Of a DNA stretch of 64,000 nucleotides, positions 52,651 to 63,813 are shown piece after piece (position 1 is the stretch's first letter; the number at the start of each line of letters is the position of its first letter). The notes beneath the pieces were generated by a model, which was given only the letters and a program-made list of their open reading frames with translations, was not told the origin of the DNA and made no database searches. Source of the DNA: Tenacibaculum skagerrakense (lineage in GTDB: Bacteria > Bacteroidota > Bacteroidia > Flavobacteriales > Flavobacteriaceae); NCBI RefSeq assembly GCF_004345825.1, contig NZ_SLXM01000010.1, forward strand, positions 62,001 to 126,000. Direction: 5' to 3'. The position numbers were made by a program, and so were the translations under genes.

Positions 52651-53806
52651 AATATTAATCATAGAAGACGAAGCTGCAATTCGTAGAGTATTAAAAAAAA
52701 TTATTTCTGAAGAAAGTGATAGTTATCAAGTAGAAGAAGCTGAAGATGGTTTAGAAGGTATTGAAGCTATTAAGAATAACGATTACGATTTGGTATTATG
52801 TGATATTAAAATGCCAAAAATGGATGGTGTAGAAGTGCTTGAAAAAGCTAAAAAAATAAAACCTGAAACGCCTATTGTAATGATTTCTGGACATGGTGAT
52901 TTAGATACTGCTGTGAATACAATGCGTTTAGGAGCTTTCGATTATATCTCTAAGCCACCCGATTTAAATCGTTTATTAAATACAGTTCGCAATGCTTTAG
53001 ATAGAAAAGAGTTGGTTGTTGAAAATAAGCGACTAAAAAAGAAGGTGAGTAAAAACTATGAAATGATTGGAGAAAGTGAGGCGATTACCCACATAAAAGA
53101 TATCATTGAAAAGGTAGCAGCAACTGATGCACGTGTTTTAATTACTGGTCCAAACGGAACAGGTAAAGAGTTGGTAGCACATTGGCTACACGAAAAATCT
53201 GATCGTTCTAAAGGACCGATGATTGAAGTCAACTGTGCGGCTATTCCAGCTGAGTTAATAGAAAGTGAATTGTTCGGTCATGTTAAAGGAAGTTTTACCG
53301 GAGCAAATAAAGATAGAGCGGGAAAATTTGAGGCTGCTAATTCAGGAACTATTTTCCTTGATGAAATTGGAGATATGAGTTTGTCCGCTCAAGCAAAAGT
53401 TTTACGAGCGCTTCAAGAGAATAAAATACAACGTGTAGGTTCTGATAAAGATATTAAAGTAAACGTTCGAGTAGTTGCAGCTACCAATAAAGATTTGAGT
53501 AAAGAAATTGATGAAGGACGTTTTAGAGAAGATTTATACCATCGTTTAGCAGTTATTTTAATTAAAGTACCTGCGCTGAATGATCGTAGAGAAGACATTC
53601 CGTTATTAATAGATTTCTTTGCAGATAAAATTGCACAGGAGCAAGGAACACCAAAGAAAAAGTTTTCTGATGAAGCTATTAAATTACTTCAAGAATACGA
53701 TTGGACTGGTAATATTAGAGAGTTACGTAATGTTGTTGAGCGACTTATAATTCTTGGAGAGAAAACAGTATCTAACAATGATGTGAAGTTGTTTGCCAGT
53801 AAATAA
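52643..53806 (+). CDS. NtrC-type sigma-54 response regulator without DNA-binding domain
   Basis: The protein is 387 aa. The receiver domain (1-120) has phospho-acceptor Asp in LVLCDIKMPKMDG. The AAA+ sigma-54 domain (about 138-365) has Walker A TGPNGTGKE, the sigma-54 loop SELFGHVKGSFTGA (GSFTGA in place of GAFTGA), Walker B GTIFLDEIGDM and the R-finger region. It ends about 15 residues after the AAA+ lid; no Fis-type helix-turn-helix is present. No histidine kinase is adjacent, so its sensor is elsewhere. Confidence 0.9.
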   Translation: MSKILIIEDEAAIRRVLKKIISEESDSYQVEEAEDGLEGIEAIKNNDYDLVLCDIKMPKMDGVEVLEKAKKIKPETPIVMISGHGDLDTAVNTMRLGAFDYISKPPDLNRLLNTVRNALDRKELVVENKRLKKKVSKNYEMIGESEAITHIKDIIEKVAATDARVLITGPNGTGKELVAHWLHEKSDRSKGPMIEVNCAAIPAELIESELFGHVKGSFTGANKDRAGKFEAANSGTIFLDEIGDMSLSAQAKVLRALQENKIQRVGSDKDIKVNVRVVAATNKDLSKEIDEGRFREDLYHRLAVILIKVPALNDRREDIPLLIDFFADKIAQEQGTPKKKFSDEAIKLLQEYDWTGNIRELRNVVERLIILGEKTVSNNDVKLFASK

Positions 53807-53824
53807 GCCAAACAAATAAATTAT

Positions 53825-53857
53825 AAAAAAAGAAGAGCATTTTGCTCTTCTTTTTTT
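53825..53857. terminator. Bidirectional terminator between response regulator and metalloenzyme genes
   Basis: A 15-bp stem (AAAAAAAGAAGAGCA / TGCTCTTCTTTTTTT) with a 3-nt loop and T-runs in both directions, serving the plus-strand and minus-strand operons that converge here. Confidence 0.88.
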
Positions 53858-54911
53858 ACTTTTTACTTTTACCAATAACAAGAATAGTTTCATTTTTATT
53901 CACTGGAGGAGTACCAGTAATGATTAAAATAACTCCATCGGATTTAGCGTATATAATTTCTTGAATATTTCCGAAGTAATCAGTTACAGTACCTACTTCC
54001 ATTCCTTTAGTAACATAGTCACCTGATCTTTTGTTAGCGTAAAATATTCCATTAAAAGAACTTTTATGATAAGTTCTTTCTGTGATATAATTGTAGCGTT
54101 TGTTGAATCTTGGGTTAGGTGAATCAATTGTCATTTCAAGATGTTTCATCATATTTAACACTCCTGATTCAATTTGATGAACTGATTTATTTTCAACTTT
54201 ACCAAGTCCTCCGCATTCAATATCAACGGAAGGAATTCCTCTTTTGAAAGCTTCTGCTGAACAATACAAACTAGGCAAATTCTTTTTCATAAAACTTTTA
54301 CCATTTGTATTAAATACTACAGTATTTTCGAACAAAAGAGATTCTGCCATTTTTTTCCCTTTTAAAGAGGTGTTTGGGAAAGATGAATTGGAATAGTAAG
54401 CTGAGTAGCTCATCAAATCCTCAGAGGCATCACCTCCATGAATGTCAAGAAAATAGTCTGATTTAGAGATAACTTCTTTAGTAATAAAGTTAGCGATTCT
54501 TTCGCTAATTGTTCCATCTTTTTTTCCAGGAAACATTCGGTTTAAGTTCTTGTTATCTAACGGATTTACAAATGGTGAGCGCTTTTGAAAGCTTGCTAAA
54601 TTTGAAATTTGCACTAGAATAACAACTCCTTTTAAAGATTTTGGATTGATACTTTTAATGAGTTTCTGTCCAGCAAGAATAGGTGGGTATTCATAACCGT
54701 GAATTCCAGCTGTAATTCCAAGCGTTTTTCCATCTAGAATTCCGCAGAAAACGGTAACTGGTATAATTGTAGAATTATTAGTGTCATTAATTGGAATTTC
54801 AAAATGTTTTTTTGTTCCTGGTTTTACCTCTTCTCCAAAAAAAACGAAGGAAGATTGTCCAGATATTTTGAAATAGAATAGGAGTAGTATAAGAGAAATT
54901 AGATGTCTCAT
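53856..54911 (-). CDS. Secreted AstE/aspartoacylase-like zinc enzyme (M14 fold)
   Basis: The protein is 351 aa from the ATG at 54911, giving a signal peptide (MRHLISLILLLFYF, cleavage near SGQ). The zinc site is GIHGYEYPP (His, Glu) near 90 and LDIHGGD (His) near 157; NPLDNKNLNRMFPG near 118 and DIECGG near 235 match the succinylglutamate desuccinylase/aspartoacylase family. Being exported, it cannot act in arginine catabolism as AstE does; an extracytoplasmic amide-bond substrate is more likely. Last gene of the ABC/TonB operon, 4 bp after a permease. Confidence 0.82.
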   Translation of the reverse strand: MRHLISLILLLFYFKISGQSSFVFFGEEVKPGTKKHFEIPINDTNNSTIIPVTVFCGILDGKTLGITAGIHGYEYPPILAGQKLIKSINPKSLKGVVILVQISNLASFQKRSPFVNPLDNKNLNRMFPGKKDGTISERIANFITKEVISKSDYFLDIHGGDASEDLMSYSAYYSNSSFPNTSLKGKKMAESLLFENTVVFNTNGKSFMKKNLPSLYCSAEAFKRGIPSVDIECGGLGKVENKSVHQIESGVLNMMKHLEMTIDSPNPRFNKRYNYITERTYHKSSFNGIFYANKRSGDYVTKGMEVGTVTDYFGNIQEIIYAKSDGVILIITGTPPVNKNETILVIGKSKK

Positions 54912-54915
54912 TTGT

Positions 54916-56259
54916 CTAAAAGTTTTTCTTTGCAATTATAAAACTCAGTCCGAATAACATTAACGTTATTATTATAATTGGTAATGATTTTTTGAAAATA
55001 TTAGTAACTCTCAAATTATTATAATACTCTGGTTTATATTTTTTCCAATTAACAGTTTCAGCATTTACATTGTCAAAAATTTTAGGATAAAAATCTAATC
55101 TTAGTTTTTCATGAAAATCAGAGGTAGCGTTTAAGAAATTCATATGATCACATAAGCTTGTTTTAGCAATTGAATTCATGCTTAATTGAACTTGTAAAGG
55201 AGGGAAAAATTTAGCAATAGTTTTACCTAATTGTTCCCTCTTTCTAATCTTTTCATTCATTAAATCTCTTTCTATGCGAGATTCATCATCTCCCATTTGC
55301 TGCATAGCATAATACCATAACCATGAGAATCCTTTTTCTTGTAGTTTATAATGTTTAAACTGAGGATAATGTTTGTAGAACTTATCCATTGTCGCTTTTT
55401 TATCGGTATCCCATTTTTTATGATATTCATCACGCTGTTTAATAGTCATTGTAAAAGCTTCCTCCACAGAATACTTATTTGTAATGTAATTATTGACTAA
55501 GACAGGAAGAAAAACAACCAAAACAAGCCAAGAAGTTAAAAGTATAATTGCATTTGCATTTGAAGAACGCCTTTTAAGAATAACTATCAAACTGACTGCA
55601 AACCAAAAAACAACATATAAGAGGCTGATGATTGTAATGTGCCAAAAATTAGCATTCAACGGAATTGATAAGAAGATTTTTGCTGATGTAAGTAAAATAA
55701 AGAATACGACAAGTACGAAAGCAAATCGAATAGACAATTTAGTTAATAGGTATTTTATTGGAGAACTTCCTTGTAATATTACCATTTTCCAAGTTCCTTT
55801 TTCTTCTTCGTCAGATAATAGATTAAAGTTTAAAGCAATAATAACTAGAGGAAAGAGAAATATAATTAGAAAACTAAAGTCTAAATTTCCTACTTGTAAC
55901 CGCATTGGGTTTACTAAGTCAGTATCATATTTTTGTCCTTCTAAATTTAAAATTTTTACATTTTGAATATGTGAGTTTACATCGCTTTGTCCAATAGCAA
56001 TTCCAGCAATTGGTTCTAAAGGTTTTACAAAAGAAAATTTTAAATAATAAAGTAGTAACCCAATGTCTGTTTTATGTAGTTCTACTTGTGTTTCAATATG
56101 TTTTTTTTGTTGCTCAATGGTTTGTTCTACAGCAACTTGTTTTTGAGTTAAAAATTGTTTTCCAGTAGTAATACTTAAAGCTCCTAATACTAGTAAAATC
56201 GAAAATGCTAGAAGTACTGTTTTAGATCGGAAAAATTGTTTGACTAATAATTTATACAC
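54916..56259 (-). CDS. ABC-2 type permease, second subunit
   Basis: The protein is 447 aa. The first helix (about 14-32) is followed by a large extracytoplasmic loop (about 33-125) and further helices at about 130-150, 175-195, 205-225, 235-255 and 425-445. The EEEKGTWKMVILQGSSP segment near 150 is the cytoplasmic coupling region of DUF3526-like permeases. It starts one base after the stop of its partner, so they form a heterodimer with the ATPase at 60235-60924. Confidence 0.85.
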   Translation of the reverse strand: MYKLLVKQFFRSKTVLLAFSILLVLGALSITTGKQFLTQKQVAVEQTIEQQKKHIETQVELHKTDIGLLLYYLKFSFVKPLEPIAGIAIGQSDVNSHIQNVKILNLEGQKYDTDLVNPMRLQVGNLDFSFLIIFLFPLVIIALNFNLLSDEEEKGTWKMVILQGSSPIKYLLTKLSIRFAFVLVVFFILLTSAKIFLSIPLNANFWHITIISLLYVVFWFAVSLIVILKRRSSNANAIILLTSWLVLVVFLPVLVNNYITNKYSVEEAFTMTIKQRDEYHKKWDTDKKATMDKFYKHYPQFKHYKLQEKGFSWLWYYAMQQMGDDESRIERDLMNEKIRKREQLGKTIAKFFPPLQVQLSMNSIAKTSLCDHMNFLNATSDFHEKLRLDFYPKIFDNVNAETVNWKKYKPEYYNNLRVTNIFKKSLPIIIITLMLFGLSFIIAKKNF

Positions 56260-56260
56260 T

Positions 56261-57706
56261 TTAGATGATTTTAAAACGATTAGAGAATTTCACTGTAATT
56301 AGTAATAAAACAAAGAACCAGAAAACTAGTGATGCTAGAGCTGAAAATTGATTTCTGATAGTTTGTGAAACTGTAATAAATTGATAACTAAATCGAGGAG
56401 CAGATTGCCAATATTCTTTTTTAACTACATGTACTTTTCCTTCACTACTTTTCGCTTTATTACTTATGAACTTCATCTGTAATTCATTCATGTATTGAGA
56501 TTGTTTGTAGCGATAATCTTCTGTTTGATTTAGGAAACTAACATAGGTGTTAAAATCGGTTCCTGATAAACTCATAGATAAGTTTTTAATAGCCAAGTAA
56601 GGATTCAACATAACTAATCCGTTAGCGATGCTATTCTGGTTTTTATAAGAATCGATTAATTTTTTCTGTTGTTTGTTGTATATAGAGGCAGTTTGTTCTT
56701 CTCCTTTACTCATTAAAAAACCACTATAATTAAAAGGTAATTCTTTTACATCAGTAACATTATGAATTTTGAGTATAGAGTCTTTAAGCCTATTAAAATA
56801 AGGGTCATTTGGATTATGGCTATCTCCTTGTTTTGACACTTCTTCTTCAACAGCTGCTCGGAACGCTATTTTAGAAAGATTGGGATATAATGAATTCCCT
56901 ATAACTTGTGAGGTTTTTGGAATAATGATAAAGAATAGAAGCCAGCCTCCTAATAGAGTCAAAAGAGACCTGTTTGAGTTTGTGCTTTTACCAGAAATTA
57001 GAACAGTTGTAAAAGATAATATTAGATAAAAAAGTATATAAAATACACTTATCATTAAAGCTCTCATGACTATTGAGCTATTTAAAACATCATCTTGAAT
57101 TATTGTGATACTCCACAAAGCAATTAACCCTGGGATAAAGAATAAAGTTGAAACTAGAAATAATCCAACTGATTTACCAAAAAGGATATCCTTCATATTT
57201 ATACCTTGGGTGTAATAAATTTTTAAAGTTCCATTTTCTTTTTCTGAAGTAATAGCTGAATACCCTACAAAAAATACAATTAATGGAAGTATGAGTTGTA
57301 ATAACATAGCGATATTTAAATCTCCAAAACGTACCAACCCTGTAGATAAACTAGCTTCTGAAAAGTTTGCGGTATTTTGTCTATGTGCTTCTAAGAAAAT
57401 TGCATTTCCTGTATAACTCTCTATACCTGAATCAAAAATGGTTAAAGGATGTTGCTCTCGAAAGGCAAAAGTCCCGAAATGAGCCATTCTATGTGGATGT
57501 TTATCAGGATTGTCTTCCCAACTTTTTCGTGCTTTATCTTGATGATGTTCAGTAATATGATGATTGTTTTCATATGCATTCCAACCATCAATAGTAACAT
57601 ATATTAACACTGATATAAAAACAGCTAGCAGTCCCAAAAGACCTTTTGAATAAAAGGTCTTATTGAAAAACTGCTTAGCTATTAATAGGACAACTTGTAC
57701 CTTCAT
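56261..57706 (-). CDS. ABC-2 type permease with DUF3526 signature
   Basis: The protein is 481 aa. After the first helix (about 21-40) comes a His-rich extracytoplasmic loop (NNHHITEHH near 48) and the conserved DUF3526 segment: HPHRMAHFGTFAFREQ near 70 and GIESYTGNAIFLEAHRQN near 95. The coupling segment TSEKENGTLKIYYTQG lies near 160. More helices follow to the C-terminus. It lies 5 bp after the TonB receptor gene. Substrate unknown. Confidence 0.88.
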   Translation of the reverse strand: MKVQVVLLIAKQFFNKTFYSKGLLGLLAVFISVLIYVTIDGWNAYENNHHITEHHQDKARKSWEDNPDKHPHRMAHFGTFAFREQHPLTIFDSGIESYTGNAIFLEAHRQNTANFSEASLSTGLVRFGDLNIAMLLQLILPLIVFFVGYSAITSEKENGTLKIYYTQGINMKDILFGKSVGLFLVSTLFFIPGLIALWSITIIQDDVLNSSIVMRALMISVFYILFYLILSFTTVLISGKSTNSNRSLLTLLGGWLLFFIIIPKTSQVIGNSLYPNLSKIAFRAAVEEEVSKQGDSHNPNDPYFNRLKDSILKIHNVTDVKELPFNYSGFLMSKGEEQTASIYNKQQKKLIDSYKNQNSIANGLVMLNPYLAIKNLSMSLSGTDFNTYVSFLNQTEDYRYKQSQYMNELQMKFISNKAKSSEGKVHVVKKEYWQSAPRFSYQFITVSQTIRNQFSALASLVFWFFVLLLITVKFSNRFKII

Positions 57707-57711
57707 ATAAT

Positions 57712-60213
57712 TTAGAATTTATATGTAGCGTTTAATAGAACATTTCTTGGTGCACCAGGTCCTAATCTTGACGGATTTAAACCTCCTAACCAATATGTTG
57801 TATCAAATAAATTGTTTAATTTTAATGTTAACTGAATTCCAGTATTGTCTGGTTTGTAGTAGACTGCTGCATCAAAAACTGTGTAATCGGGTAATAATAC
57901 TCTATCTGTGCTGTATGTAGGGTTATACCAAGTAAATCTTTCATCAACATATTGAGCACCTAGCCCAAGTCCAATTCCACTTAATTTAGAATCTGATTCA
58001 AAGTCAAACCTACCCCAAACGTTCGCATTGTGTTTTGGGGCTCCACCGATTCGTTCCCCTACAAATTCAGGAATAGCATCTTCTTCAATAGTAGCATTGT
58101 TATATCCGTAAGAAGCAGTTAATTGTAAGTTAGGTAAAATATATCCAGAAATATCAGTTTCAAAACCTCTACTTCTTTGTTCCCCTCTTGTTGTTAAATT
58201 GTCTAAATCATAAGTATCTCCCAGTAAGATGTTCTTTTGAGTGATATCGAATATGGCAAAATTTGCAAAGATTTTTCCATTTAAGAATTCTGCTTTAGCA
58301 CCAACTTCAATTAAACTACTTTCCAATGGATCAAATCTACCAGGTGAAGCTGCCCAAAAGAAACCTTCAGCAGATGGAGATAATGAAACGGTATTAGTAT
58401 GAGGTTGAAACCCTTGTAAATATGTTGCGTATGCACTAATTTCTTTGGTAACCTCATAAGTTAAACCAAGTCTAGGAACAAATGCACTTGTTTTAAATTC
58501 TTGCTCGTCACCTTTATAATCAAAAATATCAGTAAACCATTCGTAACGTAAGTTTACCAAAGCAGAAAACTTACCTATTTTAAATTGGTTTTGAATATAA
58601 ATTCCGTTTGAAGTATTTAAATTCGCAGGAATTGAAAGTTCAGCAAGATTATATGCATTGGTATTTCTTGCTCCGTTAAATGGATCTTCTAAGTTAAAAT
58701 GTGGAACTGCAGGAACTGGCATGGTTACACCATTAACTACCATTTGCTGAAAGTTACTTGGATTACTAGGGTCGTAATTAGCTTGTCCACCGCTTACAGT
58801 TAAATATCTTCTTGCACGAAGAAATCCTGCACCAATTTGTCTTTCCCATCTTGTACCGTCATATCCAAACAATAATTTATTTGTGATATCATCATTTTTA
58901 ATGTCATAATTAAAAAAAGCGCTATAATTATCGGTCTCCCAGAATTGTTGTCTTCTATCGTAACGCATTCTAGCTAAGGTTGGAATTACATTTCCATCGA
59001 TATCAACTGCAGTTCCGTCAACTCTATGTTCAGCTAAATCTTCGTCCCAAGTTTGCTTCATGTATTGCGCGTTGAAACCAAAAGTCTTACTAAACTTTTT
59101 ACTAAAGTTAGCCATAAGGATTAACTCCTTAGTTTTGTAATGGTCATTCGATGCTCCAACATTCATAGTTATTGGCGTACTATTTAAATCAAATTCTCCA
59201 TTAATTACTCCGAAAATTGGCTGACCTCTATCTAGATTACCTTCGGCGTCATTGTAAATCATTTCAACATTAAAAGATGTATTTTCATCAGGAATGTAAC
59301 TGAATGAAGGATTTACTAAAATTGCATTATTGTTTACAACATCTCGGAAAGAATCGGCTTCTTGAAATGCGGCATTAAAACGATACAGTAATGTTTTTGA
59401 TTCATTTAAAGGTCCAGTGAAATCAGCAGTTGCTCTTAAAGTACCAAAACTTCCTGCTGCTAAGCTTACCGAATTTCTTTTTTCTACTAATGGTTTTTTC
59501 GTAACCATGTTAACAGTTCCACCAGGATCTGCACTGGAGAATGTAACAGACGACGGACCTTTTATTACTTCCACACGTTCAAGATGTGAAGTAATTGGTT
59601 GTAAAAAGTAGTATTGACGAGTACGCATTCCATTAATCATTTGACCATCATCGGCCTGCGTAATACCTCGAATATTATAATGATTGTACAATCCAGTTAA
59701 TGCGACATTACTTACTGTTTTAACTGCTTCTGTTAATTGAAAAGCTTGTCTATCTTCAATAAGTTCTTTTGTTACAGATGAAACCGCCTGTGGTAATTCT
59801 TTATTTTTAATTGCAATTTTTGTTGCTGAAAAAGAATAATCACTATTGTAATCGTTTCGTTGTCTTCCTAGAATTTCAACTGTTTGTAAATACTCTTCTG
59901 ATTCAAGTAGTGTTAAAATTCCTAAATCGAAATCTTGATCTTTAGAAACAATAATGTTTTTTGTAATAGTATTGAATCCAACATAAGTTACGTTGATAGT
60001 AAATTCACCTTCAGTATTTATTTCAATACTAAATGTTCCATCTGAGTTGGTTGAAACTCCCTTTTGTTTAATTGATTTATTTGATAAAATAATATTTGCT
60101 CCAAGAACTGGATCATTATTGGCATCTAAAACTTTCCCCGTTATTTTAGATTGCGAAAAACTTACCTGTACTGCAAAAAAGAGAATTGCAAGTACAATTT
60201 TACTTAACTTCAT
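57712..60213 (-). CDS. TonB-dependent siderophore-type receptor
   Basis: Outer-membrane receptor of 833 aa. Signal peptide to about 20, a carboxypeptidase-regulatory-like domain (about 22-105), then a plug with ELPQAVSSVTKELIEDRQ near 140 and LERVEVIKGPSSVTFSSADPGGTVN near 212, the pattern of ferric-siderophore receptors. The 22-strand-type barrel ends in NATYKF. It is 21 bp after the ABC ATPase gene and 5 bp before a permease, so receptor and ABC transporter form one operon. Confidence 0.92.
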   Translation of the reverse strand: MKLSKIVLAILFFAVQVSFSQSKITGKVLDANNDPVLGANIILSNKSIKQKGVSTNSDGTFSIEINTEGEFTINVTYVGFNTITKNIIVSKDQDFDLGILTLLESEEYLQTVEILGRQRNDYNSDYSFSATKIAIKNKELPQAVSSVTKELIEDRQAFQLTEAVKTVSNVALTGLYNHYNIRGITQADDGQMINGMRTRQYYFLQPITSHLERVEVIKGPSSVTFSSADPGGTVNMVTKKPLVEKRNSVSLAAGSFGTLRATADFTGPLNESKTLLYRFNAAFQEADSFRDVVNNNAILVNPSFSYIPDENTSFNVEMIYNDAEGNLDRGQPIFGVINGEFDLNSTPITMNVGASNDHYKTKELILMANFSKKFSKTFGFNAQYMKQTWDEDLAEHRVDGTAVDIDGNVIPTLARMRYDRRQQFWETDNYSAFFNYDIKNDDITNKLLFGYDGTRWERQIGAGFLRARRYLTVSGGQANYDPSNPSNFQQMVVNGVTMPVPAVPHFNLEDPFNGARNTNAYNLAELSIPANLNTSNGIYIQNQFKIGKFSALVNLRYEWFTDIFDYKGDEQEFKTSAFVPRLGLTYEVTKEISAYATYLQGFQPHTNTVSLSPSAEGFFWAASPGRFDPLESSLIEVGAKAEFLNGKIFANFAIFDITQKNILLGDTYDLDNLTTRGEQRSRGFETDISGYILPNLQLTASYGYNNATIEEDAIPEFVGERIGGAPKHNANVWGRFDFESDSKLSGIGLGLGAQYVDERFTWYNPTYSTDRVLLPDYTVFDAAVYYKPDNTGIQLTLKLNNLFDTTYWLGGLNPSRLGPGAPRNVLLNATYKF

Positions 60214-60234
60214 TTTTAGGTTTATTATTATTGA

Positions 60235-60924
60235 TTAAATTGTTTTTACGTATAATTCTTGTAATTGTTGTGCTGAAATATTTTCTGTTTCAGCAATGTG
60301 TACTAGAGTCCCTTCTTTCATAATACCTATTCTAGCACAAATATTTACCGCGTTAAATATGTCATGAGTGGCCATTAAAATTCCCACACCATTTGTAGAT
60401 AATTCTTTGCATGTTTTGGCAAATTCTAATGATGCTTTAGGATCTAAACCAGAAGTTGGTTCATCCATTAATATGTAAGAAGCGTTTTTTGCTAAAGCAA
60501 TGGCAATCCCCACCTTTTGTCTCATTCCTTTAGAATATGTAGATAGTTTTTTCTTAAACGCCTCTTCTTGTAAGTTTGCCTTTTCTAAATACTTAAATAA
60601 TTCTTTCTCAGAATAATTAAACCCAGCAATTCTACTGAAGAAATCTAAATTTTCTACACCTGATAAGTTACCGTATAATTGAACAATTTCCGGAATATAA
60701 GCTATTGAATTTCTGTTTGATTTTTTAGTTACTGGATGGTTATCGATCAAAGCTTCACCAGAAGTGGGCTCTAATAGACCAAGAAAAATATTAATTGTTG
60801 TTGTTTTTCCAGCACCGTTTTGTCCTAGTAAACAGAATATTTCTCCAGGAGCAACTGAAAAATCTAAATTTTTTAGCGCTAATTTGTCATTATAGCGCAT
60901 ACTAAGCTTTTTAGCTCTTAGCAT
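60235..60924 (-). CDS. ABC transporter ATP-binding protein
   Basis: The protein is 229 aa. Walker A GQNGAGKTT near 34, signature TYSKGMRQKVGIAIA near 128, Walker B YILMDEPTSGLDP near 150 and the switch His in ATHDIF near 185 are complete. It lacks the C-terminal extension seen in the ATPase at 48893. It probably energises the two DUF3526-type permeases of the same operon. The 185 bp upstream hold no clear promoter. Confidence 0.92.
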   Translation of the reverse strand: MLRAKKLSMRYNDKLALKNLDFSVAPGEIFCLLGQNGAGKTTTINIFLGLLEPTSGEALIDNHPVTKKSNRNSIAYIPEIVQLYGNLSGVENLDFFSRIAGFNYSEKELFKYLEKANLQEEAFKKKLSTYSKGMRQKVGIAIALAKNASYILMDEPTSGLDPKASLEFAKTCKELSTNGVGILMATHDIFNAVNICARIGIMKEGTLVHIAETENISAQQLQELYVKTI

Positions 60925-61109
60925 AACGTTGTGTTTTATAAAGAATGATTAATAAATAAACTCTGTTTTATAGAGTAGCGTTTTTACTACTGCTGGTATT
61001 TATAAGTTGCAGTATCAAAGGTTAAATACCAAATTGTACATAGTTATAATTCCATATAGAAACTATATTAAGATTAATAATCTATGAATAAATAAGTTTG
61101 ATATTACTT

Positions 61110-61442
61110 TTAAGAAAAGAGAGTAGGAGGAGCCCTAGAATTTTTTGAAAATAATACTTCAGAGGTAAATTGTTCAGAAGCAAATATTACCTTATTGTTT
61201 ATTTTTTTTACAATAGGTAAACTATAGTTTACTTCTTCAAGAATTGGAATTTCACTGTTTAAATAGATGTCACAGAGATTACATTTTTCGGAAATTTGTG
61301 AATCTTTATAAGTAACAGTTTTACTGATGTTTTTTGACGAATGCTTATTAGAATGATCAAAAGAATGAATAAGAGTAAAGACATGAGTTAGTAAAATAAC
61401 ACACGCTATAAATACACTGCTTATTTTTAGAATATTCTTCAA
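61110..61442 (-). CDS. Small His/Cys protein, DUF2946-like
   Basis: The protein is 110 aa. A signal or anchor helix (about 6-25) is followed by a His cluster (H-S-F-D-H-S-N-K-H), a CNLC motif near 57 and a C-terminal S-R-A-P-P. The Cys-x-x-Cys plus terminal RAPP pattern resembles DUF2946-type proteins that often neighbour TonB receptors and copper genes. A metal-binding role is an inference. It is upstream of, and co-directional with, the ABC/TonB operon, 185 bp away. Confidence 0.6.
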   Translation of the reverse strand: MKNILKISSVFIACVILLTHVFTLIHSFDHSNKHSSKNISKTVTYKDSQISEKCNLCDIYLNSEIPILEEVNYSLPIVKKINNKVIFASEQFTSEVLFSKNSRAPPTLFS

Positions 61443-61522
61443 ATTAACAACCTAATCTTTATTGCATCAGTATAACAAATATAATAGTTTTTATTAAATT
61501 TAAATTAAGGAATAGCTTTAAT

Positions 61523-61553
61523 AAAAAAAGACAAGAGCTAATCTTGTCTTTTT
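61523..61553. terminator. Terminator after katG
   Basis: A 12-bp perfect stem (AAAAAGACAAGA / TCTTGTCTTTTT) with a 5-nt loop; seven T follow on the minus strand. It lies 21 bp beyond the katG stop. Confidence 0.85.
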
Positions 61554-61573
61554 ACATGAATGTTATTTGTTTT

Positions 61574-63787
<2,214 letters not shown>

Positions 63788-63805
63788 TTAAGTTAGTTCG
63801 TGTTT

Positions 63806-63813
63806 CAAAACTA
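63806..63813 (-). promoter_or_regulatory. Putative -7 box for katG
   Basis: TAGTTTTG on the minus strand fits TAnnTTTG, 30 nt before the katG ATG. No -33 TTG was seen; the rest of the region to the window end holds no gene I can support. Confidence 0.4.

Noticed and set aside
55493..55966. 157-aa open frame on the plus strand
   Set aside because: Antisense to the second ABC permease; composition is what AT-rich antisense of a membrane gene gives, with no recognisable domain.
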